DNA of 64,000 bases from Aliivibrio salmonicida LFI1238 (GTDB taxonomy: Bacteria > Pseudomonadota > Gammaproteobacteria > Enterobacterales > Vibrionaceae). The DNA lies in assembly GCF_000196495.1 (NCBI RefSeq), contig NC_011312.1, positions 1,984,001 through 2,048,000 of the forward strand, written 5' to 3'. How positions within the stretch are numbered: the first letter of the stretch is position 1; each line of letters begins with the position of its first letter. Positions 17,965 through 26,001 of the stretch are shown here, piece by piece. The notes beneath the pieces were generated by a model. That model was not told where the DNA came from. It worked only from the letters and a program-made list of their open reading frames with translations, and searched no databases. A program made the position numbers and the translations under genes.

Positions 17965-18596
17965 TATTTCACCTCGCAATTAAGTGGGAGAGTTTGTAGC
18001 TCGTCTTGATGTGTTTTATAGAACCAAACCGCTCTTTTCACGGCTTTCACTACGGCTCGCGGTGTAATAGTTGCCCCTGTGAATTGGTCGAATTGCCCAC
18101 CATCTTTTTGAACAGCCCAACTGCTGTCGTCAGCAGAATCTACGGTCTTACCTAGAAAACCATCAACCCATCGAGTGATTCTAGTATCTATTTTATCGCC
18201 TAATCCAGGTGTTTCTTGATGAGATAATACGCGAACCCCTGTTACTATCGAGTCTGAATCAACACCAACAATGATCTTTATTGCACCGCTGTAGCCATCA
18301 GGAGCAATGGCTTCAATCGCCGCTCCAGTATGCTTGCCATTCATGCTTGCTAAATAAATAGGCATTGGGGTATTTGTCCCTAAAGCATCAATATTATTCA
18401 CAAGAGTGCAGGCTTTAAATAATTCGTTATCGTGCTGTTCTTTTGGTACAACTTGATTAAGAACAGATAGCAATTGCTGCTGTTGTTGATAAGCAATTTG
18501 ATCTTTAGTTAACGCATAAGTAATCATTACTAAAGAGGTCGCTGCAATCGCAAACAGAGCCAAAACAAGGCTGCTTTTTTTCATTATAGTAAGCAT
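17964..18596 (-). CDS. rnfG: Rnf complex subunit RnfG (RsxG)
   Basis: Periplasm-facing flavoprotein subunit of Rnf, 210 residues. One N-terminal membrane anchor (about residues 9-28) precedes an FMN-binding domain. The covalent FMN-threonine motif is visible as [12 protein letters not shown] near residue 175. [11 protein letters not shown] is also family-typical. The ATG at 18596 has AGGATAAAAC upstream; an ATG four codons later is an alternative. It starts three bases after rnfD and its stop overlaps the rnfE start. Confidence 0.95.
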
Positions 18597-18599
18597 GTT

Positions 18600-19655
18600 T
18601 TATCCTTTCTTATGGCCGTAAGTTCTTGGTTTAGTGTAATAATCAATAAGGGGGACACACATGTTTGCCAATAGAACGGCAAAAGCAACGCCATCCGGGA
18701 AGCCTCCCCAAGAGCGGATCATATAAACCAATAGTCCAATTAAAGCGCCATAATATAAACGGCCTTTGTTTGTGGTCGCAGCAGAAACGGGATCAGTTGC
18801 AATAAAGAAAGCACCTAACATTGTCGCACCAGAGAATAGATTGAAGATTGGTGATGTCGTTGTATCTGGTGAGAATACTGCGAACAAAGAACTCACGATA
18901 AATAAACTGGCTAAGAAACTGACCGGTATGTGCCAATGAATAAGACGTTGTTGCAGAAGAAATAGTCCTCCCAATAAGAAACCAACGTTAACCCATAGCC
19001 ACCCTAATCCTGCAAAGCCATTAAATATAGGTGCAGATAGAATTTCATTGGTGGTTAAGCCTGCTTTTAATCCTGTTTTTACTGTATCTAATGGCGTAGC
19101 CATTGTCATTCCATCAACGTTCATCGTTAGTTGATGTACAGAGAACCCATCTTGACTTAACCCATGAAAGATTAACCAAACAGAATCCATGAAGCTAATG
19201 TGCTCAACTAACAATTCTTTTGCTGGTAACCAAGTGGTCATTTGAACTGGAAATGAAATCAAAAGAACAACATAAGCAGCCATTGCTGGATTAAATAGAT
19301 TCTGACCTAATCCACCATACAGATGTTTCGCTATCACAATGGCAAAAAACACACCAATAACAGTGAGCCACCATGGGGAAAGAGGTGGAATGGCCAGAGC
19401 TAATAATAAGCCAGTTAATAAAGCACTATTATCTTTTAAGTATGGCGCTAAAGGTCTTTTTCTGCATTTTAAAACGAACGCTTCTGCCAAAATAGCGGTA
19501 ATAATAGCGAGAAGAACTTGAAGTAATGTCCCCCAGCCAAAGAAGTAGGTTTGAGCTAGTAAACCAGGAATAGTCGCGAGTGCGACCATTTTCATCATGG
19601 TTTGAGTGCTCTTTTTACTGTGAGCGTGTGGTGAGCTAGTGATAAAAAAGGCCAC
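18600..19655 (-). CDS. rnfD: Rnf complex subunit RnfD (RsxD)
   Basis: Membrane subunit of Rnf, 351 residues with about nine hydrophobic helices, related to NqrB. Thr 187 in DGMTMATPLD is at the position reported to carry covalent FMN in V. cholerae RnfD. GASTML-type loop FSGATMLGAFFIATDPVSAAT lies near residue 280. It sits two bases after rnfC and four before rnfG, within a tight operon. Confidence 0.95.
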   Translation of the reverse strand: MAFFITSSPHAHSKKSTQTMMKMVALATIPGLLAQTYFFGWGTLLQVLLAIITAILAEAFVLKCRKRPLAPYLKDNSALLTGLLLALAIPPLSPWWLTVIGVFFAIVIAKHLYGGLGQNLFNPAMAAYVVLLISFPVQMTTWLPAKELLVEHISFMDSVWLIFHGLSQDGFSVHQLTMNVDGMTMATPLDTVKTGLKAGLTTNEILSAPIFNGFAGLGWLWVNVGFLLGGLFLLQQRLIHWHIPVSFLASLFIVSSLFAVFSPDTTTSPIFNLFSGATMLGAFFIATDPVSAATTNKGRLYYGALIGLLVYMIRSWGGFPDGVAFAVLLANMCVPLIDYYTKPRTYGHKKG

Positions 19656-19657
19656 TG

Positions 19658-21808
19658 TTACTCTTCCTTATTTTTTTCAATTTGTTGTGCTGCTTTGCGA
19701 GCTTTAGCACGAGAAATAGCGGCAGCTACGGCTGCTTTCTTTGGATCTTCTGTCGGTGTCTCATTATCACTCGTTGATTCTGGTTTTGTTTCAGTCTCAG
19801 CGTTTGATGAAGGAGCGTCTTTTTCAGCTTGTGCTGCTTTACGGGCTTTCGCTCGTGCAATAGCGGCAGCTACGGCTGCTTTCTTTGGATCTTCTGTCGG
19901 TGTCTCATTATCACTCGTTGATTCTGGTTTTGTTTTAGTCTCAGCGTTTGATGAAGGAGCGTCTTTTTCAGTTTGTGCTGCTTTACGGGCTTTTGCTCGT
20001 GCAATGGCGGCAGCTACAGCGTCTTTTTTCTCAGTTTTATTCGGCGAATTTTCTTCATTGGTTGAAGTTGTATTCTCTAATTCTTGTTTTGCTTTTCTGT
20101 CACGTGCTTGTTGCTTACGCTCTTCACGTAATTTAGCCATTTCAGAATTATCGGGATCTCCAGAATGGTCTTTGGTCGCTTCAGCTTGTTTTGCTTTTGC
20201 ACGAGCAATCGCCGCCGCAACCGCTGGTTTAGGGCTCGCGATTCCAGATTCTTCTGCTGCTTTTTGAGCTTTAACTCTTGCTATAGCCGCAGCAATGGCA
20301 TCATTACCTGATCCTGCTGGTTTTTCTGTGCTCATTTCTTTACGACGGTTTTCTGCAGCGAGTTTAAATTTGTTCTCTCGTTCTAGTTTATCTCGTTCCA
20401 TTCGTGCATTTTTTTCTTCAAAACGTACTTTGGCACGATCTGCCGCAAGTGAATCTTGCTTACGTGCATAAATTTCAGATTTAGCTTGGCGGTAATATTG
20501 AACAAGTGGGATCTCACTTGGGCAGACATAAGCGCATGCCCCACATTCTATACAATCAGATAAATGGTATTCTTCACATTTTTCATAATCTTCGGATTTT
20601 GAGTACCAGTATAATTGTTGTGGTAGTAAGGCTACGGGACAAGCATCTGCGCAACTACTGCAACGAATACAGGCCATTTCATGGTTGTAAAGAGGGAGCT
20701 CTTTTCTGTCTGGCGTAATAATGCAGTTGGTAATTTTAGTTATTGGTATTTGTTGGTGGGGTAATGTGAATCCCATTAGCGATCCACCCATGATAATACG
20801 CGGGTGTTTTTTATCGGCTTTATAGCCAGTAAGCGTCATTAAATAGTCGACACTGGTACCTAAGCGAACCCAGAAATTCCCCGGTATATCTAAACTGTTC
20901 CCTGTTAATGTAACCACTCGCTCAATTAATGGTTCTGCATCACATATCGCGCGCTTAACGGCAAATATTGTACCTACATTTTGAACAATAACCCCAATGT
21001 CGGTAGAGCGCCCACTCGCAGGTACTTCTTTACCTGTCAAGATTTTCACTAGCTGGCGAGAGCCACCTGATGGGTATTTGGTTGGAATCACTCGAATTAA
21101 GATATTATCGTGTTCTGTTACGATCGCATTTAATGCTTTAATCGCTTCCGGTTTGTTATCCTCAATGCCGATAATCGCTATTTTAGGCGTTAAAATGTGC
21201 TGTAGGATTTTTATACCAACAATCACCTCAGCGGCATAATCTTGCATTAAACGATCATCTGCGGTGATATAGGGTTCACATTCAGCTGCATTGATGATCA
21301 GCATGTCTGCTTTCCCAATGCCGCTTTGTAATTTTCTACTCGTAGGAAAACCCGCTCCGCCCATGCCTGATATACCAGATTGACGAATACGCTCAATAAG
21401 TTTTATTGGATCTCGGGTTGCAAAATCAGTAATCGGTTTTCTATTTTCAATCCACTGATCATTACCATCAGACTCAATGACAATGCACAAGTCTGTTAGA
21501 CCTGAAGGGTGGGCAACGGTTCTTGGCTCTATTGCTACGATCTTTCCTGAAGTGGGCGCATGAATAGGCACACACATAGCAATATTACTTTGAGTGAGGG
21601 GTTGCCCTTTTAATACCTGTTGACCTACGGTAACAAGAATATCGCCTTTAGCACCAATATGTTGTTTTAGTGGAAGGATTAGTTGATCTGGAACCCCCGC
21701 TTGTTGGACGGTATTTCGTGTCGAAATGTGTTTATTTTCAGCAGGGTGAATACCTCCGTGAAAATCCCATAATTGACCTTGTTTGATTTTTTCGATAATG
21801 GACAACAT
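19658..21808 (-). CDS. rnfC: Rnf complex subunit RnfC (RsxC) with repeat-rich tail
   Basis: Peripheral cytoplasmic subunit that accepts electrons from NADH/ferredoxin, 716 residues. The N-terminal NADH/FMN-binding part carries GISGMGGAGFPTSRK and INAAECEPYITADDR. Two [4Fe-4S] motifs are CIRCSSCADACP and CIECGACAYVCP (about 370-425). The C-terminal third is low-complexity Ala/Lys/Glu sequence with recurring AAVAAAIARAKARKAAQ modules; three near the end are in a tandem 144-base DNA repeat. RnfC tails are known to vary in length among gammaproteobacteria. Confidence 0.95.
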   Translation of the reverse strand: MLSIIEKIKQGQLWDFHGGIHPAENKHISTRNTVQQAGVPDQLILPLKQHIGAKGDILVTVGQQVLKGQPLTQSNIAMCVPIHAPTSGKIVAIEPRTVAHPSGLTDLCIVIESDGNDQWIENRKPITDFATRDPIKLIERIRQSGISGMGGAGFPTSRKLQSGIGKADMLIINAAECEPYITADDRLMQDYAAEVIVGIKILQHILTPKIAIIGIEDNKPEAIKALNAIVTEHDNILIRVIPTKYPSGGSRQLVKILTGKEVPASGRSTDIGVIVQNVGTIFAVKRAICDAEPLIERVVTLTGNSLDIPGNFWVRLGTSVDYLMTLTGYKADKKHPRIIMGGSLMGFTLPHQQIPITKITNCIITPDRKELPLYNHEMACIRCSSCADACPVALLPQQLYWYSKSEDYEKCEEYHLSDCIECGACAYVCPSEIPLVQYYRQAKSEIYARKQDSLAADRAKVRFEEKNARMERDKLERENKFKLAAENRRKEMSTEKPAGSGNDAIAAAIARVKAQKAAEESGIASPKPAVAAAIARAKAKQAEATKDHSGDPDNSEMAKLREERKQQARDRKAKQELENTTSTNEENSPNKTEKKDAVAAAIARAKARKAAQTEKDAPSSNAETKTKPESTSDNETPTEDPKKAAVAAAIARAKARKAAQAEKDAPSSNAETETKPESTSDNETPTEDPKKAAVAAAISRAKARKAAQQIEKNKEE
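19686..20018. repeat. Tandem 144-bp repeat inside rnfC
   Basis: Copies begin at 19686, 19830 and 19974 (third partial). Copies 1 and 2 are nearly identical over 144 bases (48 codons), preserving frame. Each encodes an alanine-rich helix AAVAAAIARAKARKAAQ followed by a polar Ser/Thr/Glu/Pro linker. Low divergence at silent sites suggests recent duplication. Confidence 0.9.
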
Positions 21809-21811
21809 GGG

Positions 21812-22396
21812 TTACAGCTCCGATGCTTTAGTTGGTTTATCTGCAGGAAGATTCACAACAGGGATTGTATTTAAATCCCATTTCCAATTATCAGGCGTTG
21901 TATTTACAGGGATCATTTCAATGCAATCTGTTGGGCATGGCGCAACACATAAATCACAGCCAGTACATTCTGCTTCAATAACAGTATGTAGTGCTTTTGT
22001 GCCGCCAACAATCGCGTCCACAGGGCAGGCTTGAATGCATTTAGTACATCCAATACACATGTCCTCATGAATAAAGGCGATTTTTTTAATACTTTTTTCT
22101 TCATCATGAGCAGAGCTTGGGATATCCACGCCCATTAGATCGGCTAACTTTTCAATCGTAGCTTGACCACCTGGAGGACATTTATTAATGGTGTCACCGT
22201 TTGCAATGGCTTCTGCATAAGGCTTGCAACCTGGATAACCACATTGACCACATTGAGTTTGTGGCAATATAGAGTCAATTTGATCGACGATTGGATCGGA
22301 TTCAACTTTGAATTTTATTGATGCAAAACCGAGAATTAACCCGAAAACGAGGGCTAGGGCAGAGATTGCAATAACGGCAATTAAAATAGAACTCAT
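21812..22396 (-). CDS. rnfB: Rnf complex subunit RnfB (RsxB)
   Basis: Iron-sulfur subunit of Rnf, 194 residues. One N-terminal membrane helix (about 4-25) is followed by a Fe-S domain with CGQCGYPGCKPYAEAI and then two ferredoxin-type [4Fe-4S] motifs, CIGCTKCIQACP and CTGCDLCVAPCP. It starts two bases after rnfA and ends three bases before rnfC. Role is electron relay between RnfC and the membrane subunits. Confidence 0.96.
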   Translation of the reverse strand: MSSILIAVIAISALALVFGLILGFASIKFKVESDPIVDQIDSILPQTQCGQCGYPGCKPYAEAIANGDTINKCPPGGQATIEKLADLMGVDIPSSAHDEEKSIKKIAFIHEDMCIGCTKCIQACPVDAIVGGTKALHTVIEAECTGCDLCVAPCPTDCIEMIPVNTTPDNWKWDLNTIPVVNLPADKPTKASEL

Positions 22397-22398
22397 GT

Positions 22399-22980
22399 TT
22401 ATAATTTCACTAGACCAGTAAAGCCCATAAAGGCTAAAGACATTAATCCTGCAGTAATCATAGCAATCGATGCGCCTTTAAATGGCAGAGGTACATCTGC
22501 AGCGGCGATGCGTTCACGCATGGCAGAGAAAAGGATTAAAACAAGAGAGAAACCTACGGCAGCACCAAAACCATAAATGATAGATTCAATAAAGTTATGA
22601 TTTTCGGTGACATTTAATAGGGCGACACCAAGTACAGCACAGTTTGTTGTTATTAGTGGCAAAAATATACCAAGTACACGGTAAAGCGTCGGACTGGTTT
22701 TGTGAACAACCATTTCTGTAAATTGAACAACAACGGCGATCACTAGAATGAAACTCATCGTGCGTAAGTATTCGATCCCTAGAGGCGCTAAAATATAGGT
22801 TTCAATAAGATAAGAACATACTGACGCTAAAGTCAGAACGAAGGTCGTTGCAAGGCCCATTCCAATGGCACTTTCTAGTTTCTTAGACACACCCATAAAT
22901 GGACAAAGTCCTAAAAACTTTACCAATACAAAGTTGTTAACTAAAACAGTCCCAATAAGAAGTAAGAGATACTCAGTCAT
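22399..22980 (-). CDS. rnfA: Rnf complex subunit RnfA (RsxA)
   Basis: First gene of the rnf operon; a 193-residue, six-helix membrane protein homologous to RnfE. It has VNNFVLVKFLGLCPFMGVSKK at the start and ITTNCAVLGVALLN in the middle, both diagnostic. In E. coli the same complex (RsxABCDGE) also reduces SoxR. The ribosome site is weak. A good predicted promoter lies 35-63 bases upstream. Confidence 0.96.
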   Translation of the reverse strand: MTEYLLLLIGTVLVNNFVLVKFLGLCPFMGVSKKLESAIGMGLATTFVLTLASVCSYLIETYILAPLGIEYLRTMSFILVIAVVVQFTEMVVHKTSPTLYRVLGIFLPLITTNCAVLGVALLNVTENHNFIESIIYGFGAAVGFSLVLILFSAMRERIAAADVPLPFKGASIAMITAGLMSLAFMGFTGLVKL

Positions 22981-23014
22981 GCAGATGATTTTTATAATAA
23001 TAGATGGTCTGGTT

Positions 23015-23043
23015 ATTATCGGACTTTACGGCAGTGATAACAA
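23015..23043 (-). promoter_or_regulatory. Candidate promoter of the rnf operon
   Basis: Minus strand TTGTTA (23043-23038), 17-base spacer, GATAAT (23020-23015), 35 bases before the rnfA start. Spacing is ideal and -10 matches at five positions. Confidence 0.5.
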
Positions 23044-23075
23044 CCTTAGAAAGAATAGGTTTTTAAATTTTAGGC

Positions 23076-23105
23076 AAAAAAAACCTTGTCGCTGGACAAG
23101 GCTTT
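23076..23105 (-). terminator. Terminator after tRNA-Asn
   Basis: Stem CCTTGTC (23084-23090) with GACAAGG (23095-23101), with an A-run on the left giving a T8 tail on the minus strand. Confidence 0.85.
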
Positions 23106-23111
23106 AAAATT

Positions 23112-23187
23112 TGGCTCCCTTTGCTGGACTTGAACCAGCGACATACGGATTAACAGTCCGGCGTTCTACCAACTGAACTAAAAGGGA
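23112..23187 (-). tRNA. tRNA-Asn (GTT)
   Basis: 76-base cloverleaf on the minus strand with encoded CCA. Acceptor arms TCCCTTT and AAAGGGA pair perfectly, the T-loop reads GGTTCAAGTCC, and the anticodon GTT is at 23152-23154. A consensus promoter and a terminator flank it, so it is a single-gene transcript. Confidence 0.96.
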
Positions 23188-23204
23188 AAAGTTTTTCGGA
23201 CGTG

Positions 23205-23233
23205 ATAGTAACGATTCAAAAAAAGACTGTCAA
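23205..23233 (-). promoter_or_regulatory. tRNA-Asn promoter
   Basis: Minus strand TTGACA (23233-23228), exactly 17 bases, TACTAT (23210-23205), then a GC-containing discriminator (CACGTCC) as in stringently controlled stable-RNA promoters. It starts 18 bases before the tRNA. Confidence 0.8.
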
Positions 23234-23345
23234 CCGCTAAAGGACAAAAAATAATCGACCGATTATTTAGCCAACAATTAACTATTTTTGTTCAAAAAAT
23301 TATTGACATTAGCTGCAGCCTATAGAAAACAAGGCTTGTGGGTAG

Positions 23346-23368
23346 TTATCCACTAAAACTGTGGATAA
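23346..23368. promoter_or_regulatory. Inverted pair of DnaA boxes upstream of uvrB
   Basis: TTATCCACT (23346-23354) and TGTGGATAA (23360-23368; reverse TTATCCACA, a perfect consensus) face each other 5 bases apart, about 290 bases before uvrB. A DnaA box upstream of uvrB is described in E. coli. The remaining sequence between the tRNA-Asn promoter and uvrB is AT-rich with no gene and no convincing LexA box. Confidence 0.55.
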
Positions 23369-23660
23369 GTATGTTAATGAAACGGTGTTAAGTCGTATTT
23401 GGCTAGCTGTATCAGTGCATGCAATCGGTATTAAAATAAAAATATGGGTTTATGATTTTAATAAATCAATGGCTTAGCGTTGTTTTGATGATGAACTAAT
23501 CAATAAGTAATAAATTAATAAAGAAAAAAAACAACATTGGTTATAATTTGTTCTTGTCTGGGGAAAACTTTTATCTTAATAAAGCGTTTCTATAAAAAAA
23601 GAGTAAGATTTGATAGTGTGTCTTTCTATAAAAGAGCAGTGAAAATGTGGAGCAGTATAA

Positions 23661-25691
23661 ATGACTAGTGCGTATGAATTAGTTTCAGACTATCAACCAG
23701 CAGGGGATCAACCTCAGGCAATTAAAACGTTAAATGAAGGGCTAGAAAATGGTCTTGCTCATCAAACGTTGTTAGGGGTTACTGGATCAGGTAAAACATT
23801 CACACTGGCGAATGTGATTGCTAAATCAGGTCGTCCTACCGTGATAATGGCACATAATAAGACATTAGCTGCTCAACTTTATGGTGAAATGAAAGCTTTT
23901 TTCCCTAATAACGCTGTGGAATATTTTGTTTCTTATTTTGATTATTATCAACCAGAGGCTTATGTCCCAACCACGGATACCTTTATAGAAAAAGACTCAT
24001 CGGTTAATGAGCATATCGAGCAAATGCGTCTCTCTGCGACAAAAGCATTATTAGAACGTAAAGATGCGATTATTATCGCTTCTGTTTCTGCGATTTATGG
24101 TCTTGGCGATCCTCAAGCGTATTTAAGTATGATGCTGCATTTGAGTCGAGGGGATATCATTAACCAACGTGATATTTTACGTCGATTAGCTGAATTACAA
24201 TATAAACGTAATGACATGGCTTTTGAGCGAGGTACATTCCGTGTTCGTGGTGAGGTTTTGGATGTTTTTCCTGCAGAATCAGAGCATGAAGCGATTCGAA
24301 TTGAGCTTTTTGATGATGAAGTTGAACGTATTAGTAAGTTTGACCCATTAACGGGTTCAATTATTACTAAAGACATGCCTCGTTGTACTATATATCCGAA
24401 AACACACTACGTAACACCCAGAGAAAAAGTACTTGATGCCATTGAACAGATAAAAGTCGATTTGGCTGAGCGAAAAAAAGAATTATTAGCTAATAATAAG
24501 CTAGTTGAAGAACAAAGAATCTCACAACGAACTCAATTTGATATTGAAATGATGAATGAGCTTGGTTTTTGTTCTGGTATTGAAAACTATTCTCGTTATT
24601 TGAGTGGTCGTCCTCAAGGTGAAGCGCCGCCCACTTTATTTGATTATTTACCTAAAGATGGCTTACTGATTATTGATGAATCCCACATTACCGTGTCTCA
24701 AATAGGGGCAATGTACAAAGGTGATCGTTCACGTAAAGAGAATTTGGTTGAATACGGTTTTCGGTTACCTTCAGCATTAGATAACCGTCCTATGCGCTTT
24801 GATGAATTTGAAGCCCGTGCTCCACAAACGATTTACGTTTCTGCTACGCCTGGAAAGTATGAAATCGAAAAGTCGGGCTCTGATATTGCTGAGCAATTAG
24901 TAAGGCCTACTGGTTTACTTGATCCTATTATTGAAGTACGCCCCGTTGGAACTCAAGTGGATGATTTATTATCTGAGATCAGAATTCGTACGAAAGTGGG
25001 TGAGAGAGTGTTGGTGACGACGCTTACCAAGCGTATGTCTGAAGATTTGACTGAATATCTTGCAGAGCATGGAGTGAAAGTTCGTTATTTACATTCTGAT
25101 ATTGATACGGTTGAGCGTGTTGAGATCATCCGTGATTTGCGGTTAGGCAAGTTTGATGTGTTAGTCGGCATTAACTTATTGCGTGAAGGCTTAGATATGC
25201 CTGAAGTGTCTTTAGTCGCGATTTTAGATGCAGATAAAGAAGGCTTCTTACGATCCGAACGATCATTAATTCAAGCGATAGGACGTGCTGCTCGTAATTT
25301 AGAAGGTAAAGCGATTTTATACGCAGATCGGATCACGGGCTCAATGGAAAAAGCCATTGGAGAAACAGAAAGAAGACGTGAAAAACAGATATTACATAAT
25401 GAAGCATTAGGTATTGTGCCAACCGCATTGAAAAAAAATGTGGCTGATATTCTTGAATTGGGGGATATGACTAAGAATAAACGGAAAATAGTCGCACCTA
25501 AAATGAAGCTATCAGAAGTGGCAGAAGAAGGAGCGAGTTATCAATCGATGACGCCGCAGCAATTAGAAAAAGAAGTTCAACGATTAGAAGCAAAAATGTA
25601 TCAACATGCGAGAGATCTAGAGTTTGAACAGGCTGCTAAAGTAAGGGATGAGGTAGAGAAATTAAGGAATCAATTTATAACGAATAGTTAA
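23661..25691 (+). CDS. uvrB: UvrABC system subunit B
   Basis: Nucleotide-excision-repair damage-verification helicase, 676 residues (E. coli 673). Walker A is GVTGSGKTF near residue 40; the beta-hairpin region [12 protein letters not shown] follows; the helicase DESH motif is [11 protein letters not shown] near residue 338; motif VI is QAIGRAARN. The C-terminal UVR domain ([20 protein letters not shown]) binds UvrC. GTGGAG precedes the ATG. It is monocistronic and convergent with Qrr1, sharing its terminator. Confidence 0.97.
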
Positions 25692-25720
25692 TGACTATTT
25701 TGTAAATTATTGATTTTAAG

Positions 25721-25757
25721 AAAAAAGAAGCCAACCGTAATATACCGGTTGGCTTTA
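25721..25757. terminator. Bidirectional terminator for uvrB and Qrr1
   Basis: Eight-bp stem GCCAACCG (25730-25737) with CGGTTGGC (25746-25753). The left flank is A6 (T-run for Qrr1) and the right flank is TTTATTG for uvrB. On the minus strand this is the final hairpin of the sRNA. Confidence 0.85.
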
Positions 25758-25827
25758 TTGTTCATGTGAAAGTAAATTTCACTAACAACGTCAGTTGGCT
25801 AGGTGACCCTTTGGCTTAAAGGGTCAC
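25721..25827 (-). ncRNA. qrr1: Qrr1 quorum-regulatory small RNA
   Basis: Hfq-dependent sRNA of the LuxO pathway, about 107 nt. From the 5' end the minus strand has a hairpin GTGACCCTTT..AAAGGGTCAC, then the Qrr core CTAGCCAACTGACGTTGTTA (complement of 25783-25802), the stretch that pairs with target mRNAs such as the master regulator (litR/luxR type). It ends in a GC stem and T-run at 25721-25753. Placement beside luxO, with a sigma-54 promoter and LuxO sites upstream, fits Qrr1. Ends are inferred, +1 from the promoter spacing. Confidence 0.93.
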
Positions 25828-25836
25828 TATACATAT

Positions 25837-25853
25837 AGCAGAGAGCGTGCCAA
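25837..25853 (-). promoter_or_regulatory. Sigma-54 promoter of qrr1
   Basis: Minus strand TTGGCACGCTCTCTGCT: -24 GG and -12 GC elements at correct spacing, close to TGGCACG-N4-TTGCW. The -12 GC is about 11 bases before the predicted qrr1 start. Confidence 0.85.
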
Positions 25854-25913
25854 CTTTGCATAGCCTGAAAAACGACTAATTTAGTACAAAAAAGACGCGA
25901 TATCACAAATGTT

Positions 25914-25960
25914 TTGCATAATGCGAAAATATCTTTGCGTTATGCAATTGCATTATGCGA
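25914..25960. promoter_or_regulatory. Three LuxO-type binding sites
   Basis: Three near-palindromes match TTGCA-N3-TGCAA with one mismatch each: 25914-25926 (TTGCATAATGCGA), 25935-25947 (TTGCGTTATGCAA) and 25948-25960 (TTGCATTATGCGA). The last two abut. They are 60-110 bases upstream of the qrr1 sigma-54 promoter, the normal place for an enhancer-binding protein, and 40-90 bases upstream of luxO, so LuxO may also affect its own gene. Confidence 0.8.
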
Positions 25961-26001
25961 AAATGCAAAGGTTGATATGCTTTTTAATGGTTTGGATTCT
26001 G

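Noticed and set aside
19695..20267. 190-codon plus-strand ORF
   Set aside because: Antisense of the rnfC repeat region; alanine-rich coding strands give long open complementary frames.
23405..23425. Possible LexA box (CTGTATCAGTGCATGC) before uvrB
   Set aside because: Only the left half matches; the right half does not give ACAG.
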